Source of the DNA: Bolinopsis microptera
Lineage: Eukaryota; Ctenophora; Tentaculata; Lobata; Bolinopsidae
Direction: 5' to 3'
Length of the DNA: 64,000 nt
NCBI RefSeq assembly: GCF_026151205.1
Contig: NC_087077.1
Location: 12,064,983-12,128,982, forward strand
Positions 43,049 to 53,424 of this stretch are shown here, piece after piece (position 1 is the stretch's first letter; the number at the start of each line of letters is the position of its first letter). A model generated the notes under the pieces. The model was given only the letters and a program-made list of their open reading frames with translations. It had not been told where the DNA came from and did no database searches. Position numbers and translations under genes: made by a program.

Positions 43049-43758
43049 GTTGTGGTGTCCTCGGTTGATTAAAGCTGGATGTTTAAGGAGCTGTTAACAT
43101 TAATCGCAATTGCTACGTGTTATGTGTATAATGGGATTATTTATAATTATATGGTTGTTATATGCACAGTGTTTTTATAAGGTATTTTTACAGGGTATTT
43201 TGTCAGAAGTTTATGTGGAATAATATGAAATGCAAATGAAAGTACAGATATACGCGCTGTATACCAAGTGTATTATTAGACTGATTCGGCTGATTAAAAC
43301 TACGTATAGCAAATAATTGAAACGGAGAGCATAAGTGGGCGAGAAAGTGAGTAGTAGAAAGCAGAAGTAAACCAATATATCGCTGCTGAAGGAAGCTTCA
43401 CTAACACATGTTACATCAACAGCTAGTATCCTGGAAGAGTAGATAAAAGAAAATATTAACGTTGACTTTTCTTGTAATTTGAGACGGGTTGTGTGTTTTT
43501 TAAAAAGGAAGTACATTTTGATCCCTAGACCACACCTGATATACGATAGCTGACTACATCACTGTCTTTTTACTTTCACAAACAAATAATTTATTCATTT
43601 AATAAGAAACGTTAAATTCTTTTAATTCTATGTCAGTATAATGCAAATAATATGATACTTAAATAAGAGTCATTTTAACCTGTTTTTAAATTCAAGAAAA
43701 ATGACCATTCTCCACGTTAACCGTTTGTTAACAGAAAACCTTGTGTATAGAAACCATA
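43049..43758. other. Intergenic between divergent genes
   Basis: Should contain promoters of the small membrane protein (minus) and HAUS3 (plus). Nothing specific recognised. Confidence 0.45.
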
Positions 43759-46700
43759 ATGTCGAACTCTGCACGTGTTGGTACGCGCATCAGCACACGT
43801 GTAAACAAGTTAGCGGCACGCAAAGTAACAGACAGGGACGCCGTCCAGCAGATATGTGACCAGCCAGCTGCCCGAAAATTCATGAGCTGGCTAGATACCG
43901 TCCTCCAGGTAAATCTGCTCAATTTTATTTGAATACCTGATAAAATTAGAGCCGGACCAAATTAATTTGTTCCGAGAAATCTTCAATTTACATAAAGATT
44001 TTGAGCGGATATTTATAATGCAAGATCCACCAGTCTTTACTGAACTTGACATTTAAAATTTGCTAATTAACAGTTTGCTAATTTTTAAATAATAGTGTAT
44101 TAATTTGATAATTGCTAGTTTACTAATTCTTTAAATGCTAATTTACTAATTTGTTAAGTGCTAATTCACTAATTCAGTTAATTGACTACAGGAGGAGACT
44201 CTAACAGAAGTGGAGTATGAGAAGTACGAGGAGATGTGTACTAGTGAGATAGACGACCTGTTCGCTGAGGAGGACGTTAAACTGCCCAGGTTATTGCTCA
44301 TTAGTTGACTGTTAAGTGTAGAACCGTTGGGCCAGGTGGAATCGCGTAATTTGCAGTAAATATTATGCATTTTTGTGTATTTATGCGATAAAAATGAGGA
44401 AAGATGCGGAATTGTGTAACTGCGGTTATGTACCGCTCACAGAGGACGCCTCTTGATATAATATCTTCATTGGCCATTACTTAAGTGTTATTCGTAATTT
44501 CGTATACATACTGTAGATTGTTTTTTGTTTCAAAAAGTTGACGAGATTAATCTGTAATAAATATTTACTGCAATTAAGCGCATGGGAACCAAGTATGAGC
44601 ACTAAACAAAGAAGACGCTGGAATGTTTAACTGAATCTAAAAAGCAAATAACAATACACACACATTGACATACTATCTGCATTCTGCAAACTGTAACGGC
44701 AAACATCCGTCAGAGCGATAATATGTACGTATAATTATAACTTATAACTTAAAATATGCATCAGCTAGAGCTTTATCCGTCTAGAAATTTCTCTGGAAAT
44801 AGTAACATAATACATAATAAAAGCTAAAATAGCTTAATTTGTGGTTCCTAGCTCCTTCCCCTGCTTACATGTACATTCCTAAATACCAGGTTACGAAGTG
44901 AGAAGTCAGGCCTGGAAGCGGAAGTAGCAGCACTACAGCAGGAACTGCTGGAATGTCAGGACAGCGAGAAAGTTTTCAGCAGACAGTACAACATTTTGTC
45001 TGGTAATTATTAGTTTAAGTGCTGATAATTGATTAATCGTTTTTTTATTATTTAGCAAGCAGCAAAAGGACAGAAAGAAGTTGGAACTAAGCAACAGATT
45101 ATTTAAACTAATTTTTACCACCGAACATCATCAAAAATCAAAAACTGAAAGCATAGTTTTTAACCTGTAATCAATTGACTGAATAGTTCCAGCCTACTGT
45201 ATGTCCCCTGCCCTGTCTTCAGGTGCACACTGCAAAGTCTCTATGTTCCTGACCTCGTCTTCAGGTGCACACTGTACAGTCTTTATGTTCCTGACCTCGT
45301 CTTCAGGTGCACACTGAACAGTCTCTATGTTCCTGACCTCGTCTTCAGGTGCACACTGTACAGTCTTTATGTTCCTGACCTCGTCTTCAGGTGCACACTG
45401 AACAGTCTCTATAGCTCTATGTTCCTGGCCTCGTCTTCAGGTGCACACTGAACAGTCTTTATGTTCCTGACCTCGTCTTCAGGTGCACACTGAACAGTCT
45501 CTATGTTCCTGACCTCTTCTTCAGTTGCACACTGTAAAGTCTTTATGTTCCTGACCTCGTCTTCAGGTGCACACTTCTCAGTCTCTATGTTCCTGACCTA
45601 GTCTTCAGGTGCACACTTCTCAGTCTCTATGTTCCTGACCTAGTCTTCAGGTGCACACTGCACAGTGCACAGTCTCTATGTTCCTGACCTCGTTTTCAGG
45701 TGCACACTGAACAGTCTCTATGTTCCTGACCTCGTCTTCAGGTGCACACTGCGCAGTCTCTATGTTCCTGACATCGTCTTCAGGCTCACACTGCGCAGTC
45801 GTCATGTTCCTGACATCGTCTTCAGGCTCACACTGCGCAGTCGTCATGTTCCTGACCTCGTCTCCAGGTTCACACTGCACAGTCTCTATGTTCCTGAACA
45901 TCTCGAGATGACTAGATTCTTGGTTATCCCTGATCATGTTTACCAACCATCTCCATCTTGCCCATATGCAATCAACAGCCTTTTTGTATCGGTCACTATA
46001 GAATACGGGATTCAAGAAACTGTTGACGGGGATGACCACTAGAGCGAAAACCTCGAAGACTGAAGGTGGTGCTGATTGTTTGGGGAAGAACGCGTAGTAG
46101 ACTGTTGCCATGATGAAGAGTATCCAGGCTATGAGTTGACTTCCGATCATCAGAACTACTTTTAGTGTTAGAGATTTTGTAATATCCGCCTTTTGATCTC
46201 CTACACCGCCGGCCCTCTGGCCCCCCTGTGCCAATTGTGCTTGTCGTAGAGCCGCGACACGTACTTTACTCTTTCTATCTTCCAGCAATATATTGGTGTA
46301 TGTAACAAGTACTGTGACCAACATGTTGCAACAGCAGTGCCAGAGTTATGCAGTAGAGAAGTTTGTAGATCTGATAAGATTCCTGGTGTTTGAAGATGTT
46401 GTGAACACATAATCCGATGTTGCCGTAGTAGCCTATCTCCTCACTATCGAACATGCTTCCCTTGGAAGTCGTGTTTCTGAGCTTTTCAAGCATTGTGTTT
46501 GTGTTACTTTCCATGGCGAATGCACCGTGGTACATTCTCGTAATTCTTGACATGTTGATAGGGTTCTTGCTGAAAAATGGATTTTCATCAAGATTAGTGA
46601 AGAATATTTCCGTCCTAAAAATATCCTGTACGTCAGAAATTGGTAGGAGCGGAAGAATAGCATGAGCTACATTTAGGAGAAGACCTAAAGCGGATCCTAA

Positions 46701-49700
46701 GACAATCCATCTTGTTTTTATATCACAAACCATACTGGTGCAATTCAGCCATCTGATCACACTGACAAATGCGACCGTTAACAAGGAACCATGAGAGGAT
46801 ACAGAGAAGAGCACACCAAAAATAGAGCACAAGATGCTGACTCGCCACTTTCTCTCCAACAAGCAGTAGTCGCCTTTGAATCGGAGCATTGTTGCGGCTA
46901 TGACGATACAGCACAGATACACTCCCATCAGCAAATCGAAAAAGAATATTTGGAGACGAAAAATTCTGTCAATTTGACCGGTCTTTGAATTCATTTGGGA
47001 GCGATAGCATTTGTATCCCTCTACAGAGTTGATGATGACGATGAAGAGCCCCATGAAAATTGTGACTACTAGAACCGGTATGGATTGAATAAGGAACTTG
47101 GAGGAGGACACAAATCCGTGATCACATGTCCCACATTCATCACTACCGTCAGCACAATCCTTCACATGATCACATACTTTGACAGGATCAATCCACACTG
47201 ATGTTGAGTTTGGGCTGCAATAGAACCTGCCCGGACATCCAATTTCATCTGCCCCATTTTCACAGTCTTGCTTTTCATCACACAATGCTGTCACGTGGAA
47301 AGACTCCGTTCCAGATCTAAATGGATCTTTCTCACAGTTGAAAACAAAGTCCGCCTCTGACCACATATCCCAAAATATATGGTCACAAAATTTTACCCAA
47401 TTTTCCACCACGAAATCTGTCTCGTCAGTGCAATTATATTTGCAATAAGATTGTATGGAACTAACAGGATGTTCATGCACTAATTTCATAAATGACTTCC
47501 GGTTATGTCTGTATTGTCTTTCCAGACACGAGTACAAGGGACTAAGTTTATTTCCCTCCTTAATCCGATTCCGAACAGCCTCACATTTATCAGCGTCACT
47601 CTTATCTGAAATAATGCATTTAAAACGAGTTAACTTGGTATCCAGGCCTTCGCACGTCTGCCAAACAGCAGGCAAACAAATAGGAGTGCTGCTGATTAGC
47701 GGGCAAAAAATCTTGATAACATCTTCACAGTAACACTCATCAGACCCATCAATGCAGTCCCGGGTACCATCACATAGACCGTCGAACGAGATGCAGCCTG
47801 AGCCGTCAAAGCAGTAGAAAACTTCAGTCAAGTTATTTTTGCAGCTACACTCATCAGTGAGGCACTGAGACACTCCATCACAGACGTTGTTATCAGCCAG
47901 AGCACAGGTCCATTCTGCATCTTCATCATTTGCTGCCAGGACTACCTCTTCGACATAGAATCTATCGATGACATTGACGTGGTAAGGCCAAGGGTCGAAG
48001 TTGAACCGACAGATGGTGGCACTATTTCCTATTTCTTGGGTTACCCCTTGTATAATATCTTCCAGCAGGAATCTGGCATATTGGTAGCAGTTTGACAATA
48101 TGCTCTCTCGGTCTTTGGCTAGAATAAGAAAGCTGAGAAATGAAGGCTCTCCGGCGACCTTCCTAAAATCAACTGCAAACTCTTTCCCCTGAGGACTAGT
48201 ACCCGGAACTTGGGATGGACAGAGCGTCAGAAGAAGCGGCAAGAAGGCACGCCAAAATGAGATATACCTCATTTTCCCTCTATTCAAGTGTACCTGGGTT
48301 GACTTACTTGAGAGAACAGCTGGGTTGACTTACTTGAGAGAACTGAAAAGGGCTGAGGATCAGGAGGACTGCTTCTACCGAAAAATGTCCACCTTTTATA
48401 CGCTAATTTGTGTCGCTGTAGCGAATGGCCGTGATCGAACTCTAAGAGATATCGTCGAAAGAAATTGATGCCTTCATTTTGTCGGAGCTTAATTATTGTT
48501 ACCTGGGGACCCCAGGCTATTATGTTCATTTAAACATATAAAGATCGGCGGAATGACAGACTGATCGCGGGACAGTAAAAATATTGTAGTGTACTGAATT
48601 GGCTGCACAGAGGTCACGCTATTGATTTCTGCCAATAGAATGAAGTCGTGTCAGGGCTCTCGTGACAGATCGTGATTGTAGATACTTGTTATGTTAATGA
48701 GCAGCAATTGTTTCCTGGGCATCCACTTACTAAATATTGGGAGAACAGACAAAGTCTTCAACTTCATTACTTTCTAGTCGAAATTTATACTATAATTCGA
48801 AAGATTTATAATATGCATGGCAAATAAAGGTAAATTCGGTAAAAAGCAAAAGATTGAATATTAACCATGGTAACGGCGTTGGAACGCGCACGTGCACGTG
48901 CAATGCTTTTTGGGACGGCATTTTGATCGGTTTTGTGATAATTATGTTGTGTTTAAAGTTTTTTTACATTTAAATCGGCTGTATCTTCGGTTGGAATGGA
49001 TATTTTTGGATGCGATTAAACCTGTTTCAAAGAATACCACTAGCTTCCTCCTTGTTACCACGGGCTTTCTAGTTAATATTATAATTCGAAAGAGATTCTC
49101 TTTGTATGTCTGTCTGTAAGACCGCCCACGTGTAAATTAGGTAAACAAATACAAGTTGCGTACTAACCATGGTAATTGGTAACGGTGTTGAAACGCGCAC
49201 GCGCAAAGATTTGCGAACGACATTTTGATCGGTTTTGTGGTAATTACGTTGTATTTCGTGCTAGCAACATTTTAATTGGCTGTATTTTTGGTTGCTGATT
49301 TTTTGATGCGATAAAAACTTACTATCAAAGAATACTATTAGCTTCCTCCCTGTGACCATGGACTTTCTAGTAAATATATAAATTAGTAAAGTATATAGTA
49401 ATTAAGCTAATAATCTAATAATCAGATCGTGATCAGAAAGTGAGAGAAACAGCGGGGAGATGCGGTTCCAGGTTAGGAGATGAAAATAATCTAAACACTG
49501 CCGCTGCTAGCAAGGTCCTCCAACACAGGTGGGGCTACATTTAAAAACTATCTTAATAATCGATTGGGGGGGGGGGGGGGGGGATCAACCTCATAAATAC
49601 CTATTATTCCCTCCGATTTCAAAATAGGTATAGGTATTCATGTATATTTATGAGGTTGATGCCCCCCCCCCCCCCCCAAATCAATTACTTAATTAACTAT

Positions 49701-52700
49701 TAATTAACTCTGTATGCATACAATGATAACAAATCTGTCTGTATAAGTTCTTAAATTACAAATTTGCAAGGTTCGAGAAGCAGTTAGAAGCACTGGACAC
49801 AGTTATCAGGAATCACATCAAACTCCACCAAGAAGACCAAGGTGCTGCCAATTTTCTCGCTTCTTTTCCGTTCGAGGATTACATAGAGACAGAGCTGGAC
49901 TTTACTAAAGCTTTGGGAAAGTACGCCGAGAAGCTATTCTTTCCCGGTATTAACCGAGTTCATGGAAACCCTCGGGATTGCGCTCTGGTGGGAACGGATG
50001 GGGAGGATAAAGAGAATTCAAGACGGTCACTTACCGGGAATTATAGGTACACTCCTTATAGGTACACTCCTTAACCTGATGTTTGTGTGGGATGACCTGG
50101 GCACTGTTATACTACTATATCATTAAGTTCTAGTAGTAAACTTCTGGGGGGGGGGGGGGGGGGGGGGGGGGGATCAGGTACCAAGTGCCGTACGTGACGT
50201 CGACTAAGTGCAATTTTGGAATTTTTCAAAAGATCCACCCACCCCCTTCGCGCTACTAACTGTTTCTCCGGATAATTATAAAGACACTCACCCCTTTTGC
50301 CGGCTTTTGTGGTACTAACTGTTGAGAAATCACGGTACTAACTACTAACTGTGCCTTGGTATATAAAATAAGATACCCACCCATAAATTGCTTTAAACAG
50401 CTCATTAAACATTGGAAATGGGCAAATTATACCCACTATTTAGTAGGGGTTTTGTTTTCAATGTACGGTAGTCGAATTAGATAAAAAGTTACAAACAAAT
50501 TTTAAAAATTACAAAAACCAAAAAAACCTCAAAACCCATTACCAAAATTGAAATTTGAGGTAAAATGGGTTTTTTGGGGTTGGACACCCCCTTTAGTACC
50601 ATGTACTAAATGTTTTTCTGGGAAATAAGCAGCAGACCAACCACTTAGTAAGTACTAACTGTGTTTTGGAAGAAAATATGACCCACCACCACAACGTCAC
50701 GTACGATTCTGACCTTATGATCCCCCCCCCCCCCCCCCCCCCCGAAACTTTAGGGCTTACATTATAATTAATCTATACCTAGACAACATCTTCAGGAAAG
50801 TCTAAATACAAGGCTATGTTGACTAATTAACTAGACAAAATCTTCAGGAAAGTACGGGATACTGTTCGCAGAGTAAAAAGCACATATTTGGAGAGACAAG
50901 AAGAGACAATAGCAGAGACAGTGAATATGGCCGCCAGTCAGGCCAAGATAGAAGCTCTGAAATCACTTATAGTGGACTTGACGGGAGACAAATATCCGAA
51001 GGATGAAGAAACACTGAATACAATGGCACAAGAGTACAGCATAGCGTGTATCAGAAAAGAGGATGATGTAAGAAAAACGTTCTAAAATTATCGACGTTAT
51101 CATTTATAGCTTGTTGGTGTCGGAGAAACATTTGATATATTGCTTATTCTTATATTATTATTATGTAAAATATTAATTTAACATTGGCCAATTAAGTAAG
51201 TACTAATTAAGGTAGTACTCTGAAATTGTATTACTCCTCGCAGATAAAGATGCTGTGGCACACTGAGTGTGTACCCCTTATGAATCAGCTGAAGAATTTA
51301 CTAGACGTTTCTATCTTGTGTGGTAATCCTATTTCATATAATTAGATTTGTTTATATTTATAGTTAATCATTTGGAGGCCGTACGGTATCATTTCTGTTC
51401 ATACCAGAAATTTCAATTACGATGTAGAGGTGAGCAATAATTGCCTTTAGGCTTTTCCTAGTTTCAAAGAAACCTCGATTGAAAAATAAAATCATTCTGT
51501 CTCAGGAAACTATAAATTGAAGCTGGCCAGACAGAACTACTTTATATCAAGACAAGACAAAATAATAGATAACCTGCTGTCTCAGCTCTCACGACAAGAG
51601 TTGTTACAGTTAATGTTGGAACACGAACACAGGTAACGTGACGTCACATCATATGTGCCATGACGTCATAATCATAAAACGTAATGGCAGCACATCACCA
51701 CTGCTGCCTCGATAGTTTATAGGTAAAATGTGGAATTATTTTCAAAACTTCACATATATGTATAACCTTCGACCACGTACTACATTATCAGTTATCACGT
51801 GGTACATTAAAGGAGTCGTTAAGATATTACGTAATCAACCGAGGAGGAGGGGGGTTTCCAAATCATAACGCTACTGATTACGGACGGGGGGGGGGGGGGG
51901 GGGGGGATTGTTTAAAAAAGTGATTACGAAATGTGTGAACGACCCCTTATGTCCCACACCATTAAATTGACGGGAACACAGGACACACAAAGAGAGCGTG
52001 GATCTACTACAAGAAGTCTTAGGTCATGTGTCTCTGCTAAACAGGACTATGACACAACAGCGTTCCTTGGTAAACGGAGACGACGCTGTCCGCCCTGTCA
52101 AGGTAACGAGCTGATCTCAACTTTACTATTAGCAGTAATTCCAAGTTCAATCAGATTACCCCTCCGTTTATCAGATGATAACACTGAACAACACTACTTT
52201 TACTACATGTCACTGAACAATACCACACATTCCGATCCAGGTAAACAAGCTGTGTCTGTGTCCCAACGACAAGACCCTCAACTCCACGATAACAATGTTA
52301 CGGACCTACCTTAAACAAGACTCTCACAACATCTTCCACACGTTCGAGGACCTAGCTGGAGCTATCAGCGCTCTGGTTAAAGAGGTGGGGGAAGCGAAGG
52401 AGGACTCGTCTGTTGCGACCAGCACTGTTTCTAATATAACAGCGTCTCTGGTGAGTTCTTTAATTATAGCTGATTTGTTGACTGAGTAATGGAGGTATTT
52501 AGAAATAGGGTACCGTGTAGTGATTCATGATTTTCGTGGAATATCAAGATGTTAACTCAAGCATATTTTACTTATCAAGTTATTACATCAGGATCAGGAC
52601 TTGTCAGGATGTGCTAAGTGTATAGATAAAGGTTTCACCAGCACAACCCACGAAGAAGACAGACTTGGTAAAGAAATAGAGGAGCTCGAACACCTGGCCT

Positions 52701-52837
52701 CCAGTCTCAGGGACAATTTCAGTAGTAAGACTGAGGCTATTAAGAGTAGTGATACGGTGGGCGTGGCAAGGAAACTCTTTGTCTGGTTCTTCACTGATCC
52801 CACTAAGTTGAATGAGATTCTTCATGGTGAATTTTGA
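43759..52837 (+). CDS. HAUS3: HAUS augmin-like complex subunit 3
   Basis: Eleven exons, every junction in phase: 43759-43908, 44192-44289, 44890-45002, 49426-49471, 49771-50046, 50848-51067, 51244-51322, 51506-51632, 51982-52102, 52241-52450, 52592-52837. The product is 561 aa (human HAUS3 is 603). HAUS3 belongs to augmin, which recruits gamma-tubulin to spindle microtubules to nucleate new ones. Matching segments include the N-terminal FMSWLDTVLQ, DFTKALGKYAEKLFFPGI, KLKLARQNYFISRQD, and the C-terminal RKLFVWFFTDPTKLNEIL. Most of the rest is coiled coil. Exon 4 is only 46 bp and was placed by phase. Intron 3 (4.4 kb) contains a GPCR gene on the other strand; introns 4 to 6 and 8 carry small TIR elements. 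Confidence 0.9.
45199..45896 (-). repeat. 42-bp minisatellite forming the GPCR C-terminal tail
   Basis: About 16-17 head-to-tail copies of a 42-bp unit. On the minus strand, the first six or so code for a 14-residue repeat (RNIETVQCAPEDEV-like). A ~10-bp irregularity near 45655 shifts the frame to a stop at 45647, leaving about ten more copies outside the ORF. Confidence 0.92.
45647..48272 (-). pseudogene. LDLa-repeat rhodopsin-type GPCR with a frame break
   Basis: Minus strand, intronless, inside HAUS3 intron 3. ATG at 48272 begins a signal peptide (MRYISFWRAFLPLLLTL). The long ectodomain holds about four LDL-receptor class A modules (for example DGLCDGTRDCIDGSDEC and KVCDHVKDCADGSDEC). A seven-helix region follows (from LIQSIPVLVVTIFMGLF) with NSFLNPVFY matching the NPxxY motif of helix 7. 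At about 46318-46325, between LLLQH and MLVTV inside one helix, the frame shifts by one base; both frames clearly belong to one receptor. It may be a pseudogene or a sequencing indel. LDLa GPCRs (such as molluscan GRL101 and relaxin receptors) bind secreted peptides or lipoproteins; the ligand here is unknown. The tail is a 14-aa tandem repeat. Confidence 0.82.
48864..49380 (+). repeat. Diverged tandem duplication, ~300-bp unit
   Basis: Two related copies starting at AACCATGGTAA (48864 and 49166), sharing blocks such as CATTTTGATCGGTTTTGTG and AGCTTCCTCC. It lies in HAUS3 intron 3, upstream of the GPCR start. Confidence 0.7.
49566..49677. mobile_element. 112-bp TIR element with G-run ends
   Basis: G-run then ATCAACCTCATAAATA; the right end carries the complement before a C-run. 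AATCGATT at the left and AATCAATT one base past the right end are probable 8-bp target duplications with one change. Lies in HAUS3 intron 4. Confidence 0.75.
50146..50743. mobile_element. 598-bp TIR element with G-run ends
   Basis: A run of 27 G, then ATCAGGTACC...CGTACGTGACGT; the right end has ACGTCACGTACG...GATC and a run of about 22 C. Flanks AAACTTCT and AAACTTTA are possible imperfect target duplications. Lies in HAUS3 intron 5, just before exon 6. Confidence 0.65.
51809..51950. mobile_element. ~140-bp MITE in HAUS3 intron 8
   Basis: Ends AAGGAGTCGTTAAGATATTA and, as complement, AAGGGGTCGTTCACACATTT, both continuing into CGTAATCA. It contains a G-run and lies 30 bp before exon 9. Confidence 0.65.
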
Positions 52838-53424
52838 AATTAAGTGGAGAATAAATTAAATCCGACAAAGAGAAAGTGAAACTTGCATCAAAGAATGGAT
52901 GTCGTTACGGTCTAGTACAGCAGACTTACACCTATCAAAGCTTGCATCTCTCCATAAATACAGCTATACACAGTTTACAGTGTACACTGTACAGTATACA
53001 TTTTAATTAATGTTTGTTTTGGTAAGGGTTGAATATTTCGAAGGTTTTCTAATGTAAGTAGCGCACATTTTTATATAATGTAAAGAGTTTATTTGACACT
53101 GTTTTTATAATTTGATAATTAATTTAATATTTAATACACAATATACACATGACATTATATTATGCAAATATAAGTGTTACTTCATATTTTATTAATCTGT
53201 GCATAGCTATGCTCATTTCGTGCATTTCAATGAATATTGACTCTTAATAAAACAGCGTTTAAACTTGAATCCTATTGGTTCTTATCCTTTTTAAAAATCT
53301 CTCGCGAAGCTTTTTATAATTAATGATCCCAGAAACCTTTGTGACCACATAAACCCAATAGTAGTGTGTGATGTAGTGTTAGAGATGTTGATCAAGAGAA
53401 GACGGTGTTAGAGCTCCCTAAAAT
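52838..53424. other. Intergenic between HAUS3 and the PIX gene
   Basis: AT-rich; AATAAA-like words after the HAUS3 stop (AATAAATT near 52851, AATAAAAC near 53246) could serve polyadenylation. The PIX promoter should lie at its right end. Confidence 0.45.
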
